Shown here: in pieces, positions 28,001 through 43,000 of the stretch
Position numbering within the stretch: position 1 is the first letter of the stretch
How the letters are laid out: each line of letters opens with the position of its first letter
Assembly: GCF_021130785.1 (NCBI RefSeq)
Contig: NW_025778920.1
Coordinates: forward strand, 1 to 64,000
Direction of reading: 5' to 3'
Length of the DNA stretch: 64,000 nucleotides
Source of the DNA: Homalodisca vitripennis
Lineage: Eukaryota; Arthropoda; Insecta; Hemiptera; Cicadellidae
Position numbers and translations under genes: made by a program
Notes under the pieces: generated by a model
What the model was told of the DNA's origin: nothing
Databases searched by the model: none
What the model saw: only the letters and a program-made list of their open reading frames with translations

Positions 28001-31000
28001 ACGTACTTCTATTTTTATTGTAACAAATAACGATGGCAAATGTCCGAAATCCTATCATCCTTTCAAAGCTTCCATCGTCAATAACAACTTCAAACAAAGT
28101 ACAAGGTAATAATATATTTTATTAATTTACTACAAATGCACAACGGTACATATTTTAATGAAACACTAAGAAATCAATATGTTTACAAGAAACTCATGAT
28201 TGTCTTCTTTTTTCAACTATTCAAATCCAATCGATTGTTTTTGCCAGGGGACGGAACCAGGACCTATGAAGTAGGTAGCAAACTTGTCTCTTTTATCAGA
28301 CGCACTTTTAGAGGAAGGGTTTGTTGAGCGGTCAACGGTCAAGGACGGCAAAGAAGTGGGGGTTGACCGCCATCTTCCAGGGTGAATGACCCCCGTTTCT
28401 GTATCCTCAAAATCGACGCTTCCTTTTTCCAAATAAGTTGTGGACGATGTAGTGCGGAACCAATTGTGAAGTATGCATGTGCACTGAACAATCAAGTCTA
28501 CTGTTGGAAGGTTGAGATCGATGGATTTCTCAAATATTCTGAACCGTGATGCCAAAATACCGAACGCGTTTTCAACAACCCTACGAGCCCGTGATAAGCG
28601 GTAATTGAATAAACGCTCTTCTAGTGTCAAGTTCCTTTTAGAGTAGGGTTTCATCACATTTATGCTCAGTGGAAAGGCATCATCTGCTACTATTACATAG
28701 TCATTCGGCCAATTAAGCTGATTTGAATCCATAGCTCTCTTTAGTGAAGATAGTCGGTAGACGCTGCTATCGTTTGCTCTGCCGTTTGATCCAACATCGA
28801 TGTACAAAAAACGGTAATCTGCATCTACTAATGCCAGCAAAATTATGCTGTAACCTCCTTTGTAGTTGAAGAACTCAGAGCTAGATCCAGGTGGTCTTTT
28901 TATCGCGACATGCTTCCCATCGAGGGCTCCACAGCATGATGGAAAATTCCATTTTACATTGAAGCTTCTTTGTATGTTTTCCCATTCACGTGTAGTGCTT
29001 GGTACCTAAAAACAACATTTGTATTAGATAGTGTACATAAATAACATTGACACTAATAGTGATAGCCTTTTATGTTGCAGGCTGATTGTGATAACACTAC
29101 GGACCAGGACTTCATAGAGGAAACATTAGTGGAGGTGGAAGAGACTGATAACACTCAAATCGAGAGCCAGCTGGATGAAAATACAGATCAGTCTGTTGAA
29201 AAAACAACTTTTGTTCCTCCACATAATATTAAAAAACGACGAGTCAGTAAGTTGGCCAAAGTCGAGCAATCAATTGCAAAACTACAAAAGATAGCAGAAA
29301 ACCGACCAAAAAGTACAGCTTCTGCAAGTAAAAAGCAAGATGAGTATGATGCGTTTGCTCAACACATGGCTACCCAGTTGAGGACCCTCCCGCTCAGAAG
29401 CTTTATTATCCTGCAAGAACAATTTCAAAGCCTAATAACTAAAGAAAGGCTCAAGACCATGAACCCACCCCCATCTCCAATCATGTCGACAGGCAGCAGC
29501 TACGATGACAATGATGACAGCGAACTGCAACCTTACTCTCAGAGTATTTTTCAAGATCATGGCACGTTTTATACAGAATTAAACTAAAACTGTTCTACAT
29601 TCTTTCATTCTATTCACATTTTTTGTACGTTACAAATCAAACTTTGAATACATATAATTGAAATATATATTTCATACAACTGTGTGCCCGTGTATCCATA
29701 TAATAAGCTTCTTTTAAGTTCACCTAACAAACTAGTGTATGATACATTTTTAAATAAAACTTTTACATTGCAAAGTGAGTTCTACTTTTAATAAACCTTA
29801 AAGTTTGTAGGTATAAGTTACGTAGCGAAGTAGGCCTACGTAGGCTTAAGTTGTGTCAAATTTGTATATTTTGAATTGAAATTTGTATGTTTTTACTAAA
29901 CATTAGGTAATTTAAAGAATGCGTTGGATCTGCTTACCTCCATAAAGCTCTTCAAGCAGGTCACAATGGCTTTCATAACATCTGGTAAAAAAATCGAAAT
30001 TGTAGGTGCTGGTATGCGAAATAGCAATGATAGCGACTGCAAACTGTCACCTGTAGCCAGAAAACGCAGAGTTGTTTCAAGCTTTTGTCTGGGGGTCAAT
30101 GCTTTACGCATTGGAGTACTTTGCTTACGAATTATGGGTTCTACCATATGTAGCAGCTCCTCAAACTTTTCGACACTCATACGTAAATGTCTTTTAAAAT
30201 CCAGAGGATCTTCCATTGCGAGTTCTCGAAAAAGAGTTGCAGATGCACCAAATTCATGTCTCCTGTCGACCCACTTCTTCACCCAAACTCTTTTCCTATT
30301 CAAAACAGATTGCAATTCTTCACTTAAAAGTACAACACAATCTTGAATTGCTTCATTAAAAGCTTCGCAATATTCTTCATCACAATCCGACATGATTTCA
30401 CAATAGACTGGCCTACTGGCCGACAGTACAACTGATATACTTGCTGCCAATAACTTTCCCTGTGTAAATGGAAATTGGTGGAAAGTGACGTATTGTCAAG
30501 TACTGGCCGCCAGTAACTTGCTGTTTCTACTTTCCCCGTCTATAAGCCGCTTAATGATGCAGGGTTAAGTAAAATTACAGTTTTAATTAATGTTGATTAA
30601 TCAAATTTATTAACATTTTATTTTTGAGTGTTTAATTTATATAGACGATTTGTGATTTATAAGATTTTTGTAACAATGGCAAAGGTCTACCAAACTGTTA
30701 TCCTTTTAGACAATAGACAATAGACAAACTTCTTTATTAGCATATTCATCAAGAACAGTAATAGAGTCAGAAATTAAATAAACTTGTTTTGGAAAAATAA
30801 TTTTTGAGTCCGATGATGCATCACATTTGAGAGCGATTGGTGAGTTCCAGTTGAGGCCTCCAGTCTTGGTTCAAGAATTCGTCAACTGTGTAGAAAGGCT
30901 GTCTAACAAGCAAGTCATGGAGTGCTTTTTTAAAAGCGTTACCCTGAAGCTCTCTTAATGGTTGTGGTAGATGGTTCCATAGCTTTCGCCCAATGTAGGT

Positions 31001-34000
31001 TGGTTTCTCCTCGAAAAGTGCTGTGCGGTGTATGGGTAGAGTATAGCTTGTTGCATTGTTTAGTTTGATATGGATATAAAACATATTAGAAACACTGACA
31101 CTGAAGCAGAAATTACTGTAAAGATACACAATGTTGCTTAACGATGAAAAATAATTGTAATTGTAATAAATTATATCTGAAGAAAGTATGACTGGTGTGT
31201 TGTTATATCTTTTTGTTTAAAGGAAGGGTAGATTTTTGTGAAACACCAGATGTGTTGATCAAGTTCCAAACATTACATATAATATGTATAGTAAATCTAA
31301 TAAAGTGTACTCTAATAAAGGGGACATATAAGTATTTTCTATTTACTGACCATAAGATAAATAAGGAAACTAATGTCTTACACAGGATGTGGTGGAAAAG
31401 GTTCATTTTCATTGCATGAACTGCAATATAATATATCCGATTGAAAAGGAACATTTTAATTGTCACTCTTGCACTATGAGTAACTTTCCTTGCATTAAAT
31501 ATTACTGTATTAATGGTCTGTTACTTTGGTTGGCAAACATATTAAGATATTGCTGTCTGTATCTTTTGTATTAGAGCTTAAGAGCTACATGGAAATTAGA
31601 GTAGCTAATATAAAATGATCTAACAGCTAAGTGAGGTGAAAAATTACTGTCTTAGCCGCCGATGAGCATGACCTGCTTCATACTTCTCTCCACTGTTCAT
31701 TACTCACTAGTCACTTCCTAGCCTATAAGTACTAGAAATGTCCCCAAATTGCAAGTATTGTCTAGACATAACCGATGATGCTTAGCACAGGTTTTCGAAT
31801 GCGATATACGGAAGAACCACAAGTCAGTGCGAGGTGATCTTTGGAAAGGCTATCAATCTGGCAAGCCTATACAAGGAACCACCAGAGAGTGCAGTTGGTG
31901 GCGACCAATAGAATGGACTGGCCTGCACGACGTTGCCACACAACTGCCGCTACCGCCCGGCACGGCTGGCGCATTGTGACTGATAAACCGCTGCGCTGTC
32001 ACAACTAACACTGATACTGAACATTTAAAACTTATCAGTATAATTGAAAAACAATATTTAAAATGCGTTGACAGTTTGCTATATTATATTTAAATTACTT
32101 GTATAGTTTATTAATGTTATTACAAACTAACTATCGATTAAAACAAACAAATCGTCCCGTCAGTTAGTCAGAGTAAAGTACTTGCTTATTTCCATACCAT
32201 ACAACAATCTTTTCAGTGATTTTAAATGATTACTAAACACACACAAAATTAATATACATGTTGCTTATATTGGACACTGCATGACGTGTTGCTTGATTAA
32301 AAATAATTAAAAAAATATAACAATATAATCAATTTTAAAATTATCGAACAATTATATTTTTAAATTATGAAATAATCAAATTTTCCACTAAATAACTTTT
32401 AGGGCCTACTATTTTAAAATGAAATACGTTAAAAAGCATGATTGACTTAATAATATTCTTACCTTTGCACTTGTATATTATTTATTCGCTCTCAGGCGGC
32501 AATATCATAGCCAAAACCTCGGAATCTTCTTCATTTTCACTTTCTGCCTCACTGCTACTTGTATCAGAACTGTCTGCTAAGTTTATAATTATTTGCTCTA
32601 CAACACTTGTGCGGATACATTCCTTTTCAAAATCAGCTTGCTGCAAGGCTTCTGCGTGCTGAACACTTGATTGCCAGTCTTCTTTAGTCACTTTGTCCAG
32701 AGCATCATGAACAAGATTCTCAACTTAGGTTATTTTAAATGTCTTATTATTACGTGCTACCTCTCCCTTCACTTGAGCCCATACCATTTCAATGGGATTG
32801 TACTGGCAGTGATAAGGAGGGAGCCTGACAACTGTATGTCCCATTTCATTGGCTAATACGTAGAGTTCATAAGTTTTTTGTTGGGTTTTATATGGGAGAA
32901 CCCTCATTATAAGTTCTGGTTTCGTTTCTTTCATACAGTGTTGTATGTTTTTTTGAGACAGCCAATTTTGAATCTCTTCCTTTTTCCATGAATTTGGAAT
33001 TTTCTCGGCGAGTACTGAGTGGTATGGAGCATTGTCCATAACAATGATCGAGCCTTCTTCCAAAATGCATAGCAATTTTTTAAACCGTTTTCTAAACGAT
33101 TCAGCGTTCATTTCATCGTAATAGTCCGAACTGGATGATGTCTTAGACCGAAAAACCCACTTACATTCTTGCAAAAACCCATCTTTTGCCGAACCGACAT
33201 GACAAATTATTAATCTTCTACCTTTGCTGGGAGGAACCTTTAGTCCACTAGACTCAGTCGTATCCTGCCATATGTATTTTCGAGTATGGTTTTCATTAAC
33301 CCATGTTTCATCAAGGTAATATATGGGCCTACAATCACCAGATTCTCTAAGCTCTTGCATAGTTCTCAAAAATTTTAAACGAGCCGCTACAATATCATTT
33401 TGTTCCAATAAAAACTTTCTACCATCATTGGTTTTCTTATACCTGAAACCAACATGCCTTAATAATCTATTTGTTGAAGTTACCGATCTGTTGTAATCAA
33501 GTTTTTGTTTGAGATCCTGCGTGATTCTTTTTGATGTGGGAAATTCCCCTCTGTCGTATTACAAAAGGACAGTTTGTCTCAAAACATCTTTTTCAAAGTC
33601 ATCAAAGCCTGTTATTTTGGATTTTCGACTTCTTTGTTTTCCTGGCGTTGAAAACTTAATTTCTGATGATGAAGGTCCATCTTCTTCGGACAGCTTAGCT
33701 TCTTTACTTATTTTGTTAACTTAATTTTTCTTTCACTTAAACCGCAGGCCTCAGCACACAGTTTACCACTTTGCTTAAAGTTTAGAGTTTCTCGGAAATT
33801 TGTCAACGACAGTTTTTTTAAGAAGTTGTAAACGTTGTAAATAATACGTCGTTCTCCACTACGTAGGGTTTTTCCACTACCGCTCTTACTTCCGGATGGC
33901 TGTGCACTTGAACAAACATCATCACACTCCATTTTGTCCAAATAAGGAATCACAATAACAAGTATATTACAATTTAATGACACTACACAGAAAATAATCG

Positions 34001-37000
34001 GTACACTTATAATAGCTACCAATAAACAACACTTAAAAACACGAAAACGTTCATCAACAGTAAAATTCAGCACAAAATAATATACGCGTACTGGAATTGA
34101 AGAGAATGCAGTATTTTCAACTGCCACTGATTAAGCGACAATAGGCACTGACTGACGGTCAGAGACCGGAAGGAGGAAGGGGCTGTTTCTTGGAAACAGT
34201 ATGACTCATCCGTCTGGTATTACCACCACTGCTGGCTGGTGCGGCTTTTGTTTACAGGTATTTCACCCATTTCCTCCACATTTTCACTCGTCTGACATCA
34301 TCTATTATGTACCGTGTTCAAATTTCATTGGATGTTATAGAAAACCGTTACTTTAGAATTTTATAAGAAAGTGCATTCATATTATAAAAATACTTGTGCT
34401 GTATGATTTTTCAACTATGGCCAATTTAAATATTTAAATCACCCACGTGTGAAAACAGTTTTACATAACAGAGATTCAAGACTATTAATAGCCAGGTAGG
34501 AAAAATGCTTTCAAATGGTTATAAATTTATGAGAACCGAAGTGCGTAACAAAATCGTTGCAGCAACAATTTCCACCGTTATGTACTGAATAAGTATATTT
34601 ATTGAAAAGAACATATATTTCAGATGTATTTGATAACTTTTTTACCAAATTGAAAATCCATTTAACATAACATGATTATACTATGCAAACATGTAATGCC
34701 TTATTATATATCAGTGATAATGGCATTATCTAACTGTTAAATACAGGAAATTAACGTTTTTGCGGTATTTTTATGTTTTCTTTTTAATTTATATTTCGGC
34801 TAAAGATTTTAATCCTACGATCTTCGTATATGAGTAATATAATACAATAATTTATTTCAATCCATTTAACTCAACATGGAAATAAGCTACAGAGATGTAC
34901 TTTTTTTTTAAAATGACCGTAAAATTATATTTTGTAATACGTAGTTAATTAATTCAAGACAGCTCTAACATTTCTTTCAAGCGTAACGGTTAAGTATTTT
35001 AAGAACGCTGGACTCGCGCGGCTTTTGGTTACAGCGGGGAACAAGTTTCGCAACGTCGCTCAGTTCTCGTTGGCCGCTCCAAGGTCACCAGCAAAATAGG
35101 CTCCTCCCTCAACTGCACTCTCTTGTGGTTTTTTGTATAGTGTTGCCCATGCTACAGCAAAAATAAAACTGGGAGGATGTTGCAGCCTACATGTGAATGC
35201 AAGAAAAAAATTGTCAAAAGAGGCCAGTAAGGAAGAAGAGATATCATAAGATGCAACACAGACTGGGTTGAAGTAATGCTAACACGGTTCTGAACCAGTC
35301 TTCCCTGCATCTACGTGTGGGGAACGAAAACAGAGGTTGTTTTTTGTTGGTATGGGGATTTTCCGAGTCCGACATACCAGGCAGAACATCTAGTCCTGAT
35401 GATGCTTAAAAAGTATTTTATCCTCTGAAAAAAATAATAAGTACTAGTAATATGTTACTATAACAGGAATTAACATTATATCAGTAACCAGCAGATTTCC
35501 AACTCAGCTAAAGTTTTAATGTTACAGGATCAAAACTGACCTCTATAGGCTCAATCCTGAGTTCCATGTCAACCTCCTGCTCCCGAATCTTCTTGAGTGT
35601 ATCCATAACCAGCCGCACATCGTCCAAGTCCCGGATTTGGCGGTCTAGCTTTCGCTCCATTTCACTCATTACTGCGTACACATAGTCCATCTCTCGATGA
35701 TACTTCTTTTTGAGCAACTGACCAATTCGGTATGTGCATGCCTTCACCTCCGTCAGAAGCCCGAACTTCAGCTTCTCTACACAGAAACAACTTAAGCGTG
35801 GCAACACATCTTTCTTTTAATAAAATTTTGTAGTTAAATTATATAAAAGACTACTGGACACAATGACATTTTAAATCTTACACTGTCCAGCCTCTATATA
35901 AAAATAAATATTCCTTGCGGTTGGAAGATTTAAAGATCAATGAAACAACAAATAACTGAGTCTAACTAGTGCAGCAACAGAGAAACTCCTTTTACATGTC
36001 TGTCCATCCGTTAAGTTGAGGAAAACAGTGAAATTTATTATGAAATTAAGGTGAAACCAGGAACACCAAACCTGCTGAGATAAAGTAATTTGTGACACCA
36101 GAGCTGTTTAGAATAATATACCATGAGATACAGAGATGACGTAGCCTGTGATACCGAGATGTTGAGGTTAAAGGTAACCAACCACTGATTCCAAGATGGT
36201 GAGGTTATGGCAACTTATGTCATGACAAATACTGAGACATTGAAAAACCTGTAACATCACAGTTACTGTGCAACCTGTAACACCATAGGTGGTGAGATGT
36301 AAGTAATCTGTGATGTCAGAGCTATGGGGTTAAGTTGACCTATGACAGGAGATATTGGTCAGGATAACCTATGACATCCACAATTGTTAAAATTAACATG
36401 TTATAGAACAGGTATTGAGAAAACACCTCTGATACCTGTTAATAGTGACCAGAAACATTGTACACATAAATATGTGTTGTAACCAAAATTCTACATGTAT
36501 TGGGCGGGAAGAGGAGAACCAGTTTTCAGTTGCTGTGAATGTAGGAAGATAGTTACCGACGGATATGGTGAGACAGTTGCCAAAAACTTGCATATCCGGC
36601 TCCACAGCCAGCTCAGCCTCCAGCTCGCCATGTCTACGCAGGGATGCCTCAGACTCGGTCAGGTTCACACTGTGGATATCCTTCTTGACGTTCTCATTCT
36701 CCCACAGGAACTTATAGGGCAACCACCGATCATGGAAAGCTGCCAGATCCTGCAATTTCCTTTCTTGGTTAACAGGATTTTCAAGGCAAATGACATATTA
36801 CAATTATTTTTTGAAAGAATCACATTTTTTAATTATTATTATATTAATGAAGTAGTTCATATAATAATAAATAAGTGTCATTAAGTAGTCTTAATATTAG
36901 AAGTCAAATGTATCATAGTTACAATGGTTGTTGTGTATCTGTACAATCTCCCATCATTCCATACATCTCTTATTTTCATTAGTTCCATGTTTCTTTCCAC

Positions 37001-40000
37001 TTATGTTACTATTGATTTAAATATGTAAAATGATTGTAACTGCTTAGGAAATGGACATGATTATCAACACAACCATATAGAGATGAGCTCACAAAGGTGC
37101 AAGTGGTACACATGGTAGAAATTTTAAATTTGGACATCTTCACATAAAAACACTGAAACAATCATTGTGATGCAGGACTAGCAGATGGAATTTCCCATAT
37201 AGTTTCCACTTACATATCACGATGTGTACATTTTGTGTTAAAGCAATACACTTAACTGATATTATTGTATTATTGGCATTTTATTTTTTTTTACATACAA
37301 CTTTTTGTTGACACATATGAATTTTGTATCGCTAACATGTTTTTTTGACTCATTAATTATTTTACATCCTAAAATTTATGTCAAGATTTTACACCTGAAG
37401 AAAAGGGTAAATATTAGCTCTCAAAACGTACTAGTATTTCAGTTTTTGTAACATATATTGATAAACAAATGTCCGAAAGCCAGCATTGCCAACCTCACTG
37501 CCTAACATTTTTAAACACCTGACTTCTGAGTGTTATAATAATTAATTAATTATTTTTATAAATGAGAGATTGTTCCACTTTTTAACTTTAATCTGGCATA
37601 CGAACGGTCACAGGCCTGTCAAACAGAATAATAGAGAGAATCAGTATAATACGATGTGTATACTAGTAAGAACATGTGTCTCGATTACATATAAACAGAA
37701 TTTGAAATTGTCAAACACGTTTATTGATTGACAAAAATTAACTATTGTTGTAGAATGATAAGTATAAAATTTTACTCTGTATTGATACTATAAGTCTTAT
37801 GGAAATATCATCTATTTATATTCACTACTCATATAAACTCAGTGTATTTCGGTACCTCAAGTCATAAATTCAGTAAGGATTTTTGGGGCTAAAAGAATGT
37901 TATTAGCCCCACACAATATTAGCTAATTTAGAATATTGCATACACTGAATTATCAGCCTTTCAATTTGTTAAATATTTTTATTTTATTTTTTAATTTTGT
38001 ACATATACAGTTTACATCTTAATAATATTATAAATGCGAAAGTGTCTTTGTTAGTTTGCTTTGCTTTCATGCATACCATTGCTACACGTTCAACCGATTG
38101 TGCTGACATTTTTAATGGAGTCCCTGGGATGAATATAGGCCTATTCTTATTTCGAAAATGCCTCCAGGCTGCGTCCTACTAGTCTCTAAAGCACTTAAAA
38201 ATCCAATCTTGGTCTCTAAAGTTGTGAAATATTAATTGAAAGAGCCTGTTTAATGTTACCTATCAAATGTTCTGAGTAAGCATTGTACTATGACAGCAAG
38301 GTCATATATTTAATTAATTTAATTATTTTAAATTTATAGATTGAAAGAATAACAAAAGTAAGAACAATTCTTATTTCAACATCATGGCAACAAGCAGTGG
38401 CGGATTTCCCATTAGGCACGATAGGCAACTGCCTAGGGGCCGCAGGTCTAAAGGGGCCGCAAACCCCAAAAATAAAAAAAGATTTTCCTCCAGTACATAA
38501 AATTGTTTTATTCATATAAAACGAGTTTTTCAATGTACAGTAGACAAGACTCCCGATTTACCGCGAGCGGGTTAACCGCGATGCTATCCGCAACGAAAAT
38601 AAAAAAAACCCGTAAATTTACGCTACACAAGAATTGTAGTAATTTAAATGCGCGATCGCCTTCGTTCATCTTTCCGCGCCCCGTCTATAGGGCCATCCTT
38701 CCCTGCGCTCAGTACAGTTCGAGGACTTTAGCTGTGCGCGTAACCTTGAGTGTGTGGTGATAGGCGAGAGGGGTGGCGGGGTAGCATTATGCGCTGCGTC
38801 CCGAAAACATTTCCTGTGACTCATGGATAAACCCTCCTTTCAGGAATCGTATTGACCCAAATAACTAATCACACTCACTACAATCAGTCTGTTTTGTGAC
38901 AATGCTGATTGTGGTGGAATTAAATAACAAGAGAATACCAAATAATAGCAATACTAGGACTTATCCTTTTTTTCAGTTGTTATGGTGTTGTTTAACATGC
39001 TTTTGAAAATAATGTATTTGTCAATACTAATCTGCAAATCGAAGTCGTGAGTTTAAAGTCTTTAAAGAGATTGTTGCGCCTTCATCTCAGCGGCTAGCAC
39101 GTAAACGCAACCCGCCACACAGATAGAGTTTATTTGTTGAAAGGGTAGTATTTGGGCCCTACGAGCACAGCTAAATTCCTTCAACTGTATAGTTGCCGCG
39201 CCCGCGCCAGACGACCAATCGCAGAGTGGGGGAAGCGCGACACGAAACGACAGTAAGATGCTCCTGCTAGCTCCCGCTTGACAGCTAGTGTAGTGATGCG
39301 CTAATCGAATAAATTTGTTAATCGAATAGTTGTTATTCGAATAATTTTGTTAATCGAATAATTTATTCGTTTGAATCTGAAGTGAATAATATGAATACGT
39401 TCCAATCCCACGGTACTGCGCCGTATCGCGCGGTTAGGGCGGAAATAAGACATCTCCTTCCTTGCCCTCTCGCCACAATTCCTAGAATAGGGCTCTCTAT
39501 ATAATATTTCGTTACTAAAATGTTACTTGAGTATCAGACATCAGTTCAGTTCTTGTCACTTGTCTGACCACATACGTGACTAATTTAACATGTTTGTTGT
39601 TGAGATTAAGTTATAGTATTATTTTGTGTTTTGTTTTTTCTGTATTTGCTGTGAATAGTGTTAACTGTTAGACTCCTCAAAATGAGCAGGAAAAAGTTTG
39701 AAGCGTGGGAATATTTTGATCAAAAGGAACAAAATAGTGTTATTTGCAGGCTGTGTAAAAAATCTTTGCAGTATCAAAATAATACTAGCAACATGAGGTC
39801 CCATTTAAAATTTAAACACCCACACACTTTAAATTTTAACGAATCAAATATTAGTTGTGAAAGTGGTGAAATGTCCTCCGAACCATCTTCCTCCTGCAGC
39901 CAACACAATCTACATCCTTTTCAGCCTCTGTAGCATCTTTGGAGTCATCTGAGCCCTTAAAGAAACGCCCTCGGCAGCTTAAACTGACACAGGTAACCCA

Positions 40001-43000
40001 AAAAAACGTCATTATCTCAGTCGGAGAAAAAGTCTATTGATCGAACACTCGTTAAAATGATTGGTGTAGACCTGCAACCTTTGTCAATAGTGGAGAATAG
40101 AGGTTTTAAAGAGTACTCTAACAAACTTCAACCATTGTACACACTTCCTTCAAGAAAGACATTAACAAACACAATCATTCCAAGTATTTGCAATGACATT
40201 TCCTCAACAATTAGATCAATGCTTAGTGAAACTGAGAGTGTTGGTATAACAACGGACATTTGGTCCTCGGATTTAAATGAGTCGTATTTTACAGTGACAT
40301 GTCATTTCATTTTTAATGACGAACAAAAAAATGTCGTTCTTGAAACAAGGGAAATTCCTGGCAGCCACACTGCCGTAAACTTATCAAGTGCATTAAGCAA
40401 AGTATTTTCATCATGGAATATTTCTGATAAAATAACAGCAATTGTTACAGATAATGGGTCCAACATAAAATGTGCTGTCAATGAGCACTTAAAAAAGACA
40501 CACGTACCTTGTGTTGCACACACCTTGAATCTCTGTGTTACTGACACAATTGAAGACAATCCACCATTCAAAGAAATTGTAAAGAAGGCTAAAAACATAG
40601 TTACTTATTTTAAAAGTAGCAATTTGGCCGCAGACAAGTTAAAGGAGACGCAAACTGAAATGAAACTTCCACTTTTAAAAGTAAAACAAGATGTGTCTAC
40701 AAGATGGAATTCCACTCTAATAATGTTAAATAGATTGTTAGAAATAAGAACACCCTTATGTGTTGCTTTGTCACATTTACCAAAGTCTCCGGAAACCCTC
40801 GATGCCTCAGAGTGGCAGGTTGTAAGTGATTGTGTCAAAGTCCTCCAGCCTATGGAGACAATTACTGAAGAACTATCGGGTGAAACTTACCCTACGATTT
40901 CTATGGTTATTCCTCTAATCAGAAGCGTACAGTATGTCATCAAATCTTTGTCGCCAGGAACGGATGTTGCCATTTATTTAAAAAACAAGCTTCAAGAAGT
41001 TATTCATAGGAGGTTCTCTGCATGGGAACAAAATAAAATAGCATCAAAAGCCACGTTTCTCGATCCGAGATTTATGAAAACTTCTTTTGGATTGAAAGAA
41101 AATGCTGATAGGGCAGAGAAAATAATCATGGAAGAGTTGGAATTTAATATTAAAAATAAATCAGACTCTGTTCCTTCGTCAGAGGAAATTATCGAAGAAG
41201 TTCAGGAGACAGAAGAAACTGTTTCAGAGCAGGCTACGCAAGCAAAAACAAAACTTGCAAGGAGACAAAATCTATGGAAATGGGTCGATTCGAGGATAGA
41301 AGAAAAGAAGAAAAATCAAGTATCATCTTCCATCGCAAGTACTGCTCTAATAGTGCGGCATTACTTAGAACTTCCTCAACCAAAACGTTGGGAAAATCCT
41401 CTACCCTTTTGCCGTAAATACAAAGATGTACTGCCTGAAATATACAATCTCCAAAAAAAATTTGTGTTTGCCCGCCACTTCTGTTCCGTCAGAAAGACTG
41501 TTCTCAATTGCGGGACAAGTAGTAAATGATCGGAGAAACCGATTAAAGCCAAAAAACATTAACAACATATTATTTTTACATTCAAACTTGGAGTGAACTT
41601 TCCATTTGTGTGTTTTCACATTAATTTAACTTATTTTGTGCTGGTTTTTGAACCTAAACTTTAGTTTTCTTTGTTGCTTTCCTAAGTAGTATTAACAGAA
41701 AAATTTATGTGTTTTTATTACTTTTAATCAATACTACTGTTCATATTCTTGTTTGTTAAAATATTTTAATATTCACTGAATTTATGCCTTTATTATTAAT
41801 TTCCTTTAAAATGTAAGAATAAAATTGTGTGTAATAATCCTGAAGTTGTTCTAACATTTGTTTACCCCGTTAACATTATTACTTAACAGTAAAATAAGTA
41901 ATAAATAAAACATATCTGGTCAAATAAACAATTCCAACATTTTACTAACGAATAAAATACATGAATATTAATTTACTAATAATTTCAATATTTCATGAAT
42001 TGGCAATTATTATCTTAAGTGCAATGCTATATAAGGTTAATTTTTAAATAACAAATTTAATACGTAATTTTCTATATCTAAAACAACAAAATTAATACAA
42101 TGTTTTAATTTAATGATAATATTTTTCTTACTGATCAATCATAAGTGTTATTTATTCGTTCAGCTCACATTTACAAACAGCTGAATGAATAAACAGGTCC
42201 CATACTTCCCCCAAAGAAAGAATAATAATTTGAGCGAATAAAACTAAACGCAAACGGCCGCAACCCGTAACAGTTTATTCAAAACATTTATTCACCCAAA
42301 TTATTCGAATAATTTTAAAACAATCGATTAATTGTATGGCAAAAAACTATCAAATAACGAATAACTTTTTTATTCGAATAATCCATCACTAAGCTAGTGT
42401 AGTGATCGGCACTACCCCAGCAGGGTTGAACGTTATTGTTGACTGTTCTGTTCGAGTATAGTTGTTGATATATGTTTTAAACGTGCTGTTACATTCAATC
42501 TATAAAGTACGAGTATATTACTAGTATACTATCTATTTTTGTTTTAGTTTAGTAACAGTTCAGTCATTCGTATTTCAGTGAGTATGCCTAGTATGAGTGA
42601 AGTGAATTACTGAACAGTAATTCAAGTAACAAAGTACCTAACTGACGTCCATCAGTCCATCAAAGATGTCTCAAAATTTGCATTCAGCAAGTAGTGCTTT
42701 CAAGCGTAAGTTAAAAAAAGGCAAAAGATGATGCTGCCTCTAAATTATTAGATAAAACCCCTAAACTAAACACATTTTTCATAACCTCCAAAACAACTTA
42801 ATTTGACAGCAAAGCGACTGGAGAAGGATCAGGGTCAAATGCATTACAAGACGTGTCTACACGTAGTTGTAGCTCAGAAACAAGCCCTGAAAGTAGTTTT
42901 TTAAGTAATGAACAAGACGCCCTTCACGATGACGATAAATACAAACACTCAGTTATACACAGCCTTCCGGATTCAAATCCACAAATACAGTCTACCAGTA

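Larger units (their letters stand above)
26646..30551. mobile_element. PIF/Harbinger element, apparently intact
   Basis: The terminal repeats begin AGCGGCTTATAGACGGGGAA and are matched in inverse at 30551, continuing through GTTACTGGCGGCCAGTA. The 3-bp duplication TAA (26643-26645, 30552-30554) is the Harbinger target. Inside are the expected two genes, a DDE transposase (minus) and a MADF/BESS DNA-binding protein (plus), both with open frames and consensus splice sites. The subterminal 26700-26940 has many GGCGGCCAGT-type and TTACTTGC-type blocks that may be transposase binding sites. Total 3,906 bp. It is in the dynein intron 25994-35540. Confidence 0.9.

Noticed and set aside
31195..31574. 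Overlapping open frames on both strands
   Set aside because: AT-rich, mirror-image open frames without domain or start context.
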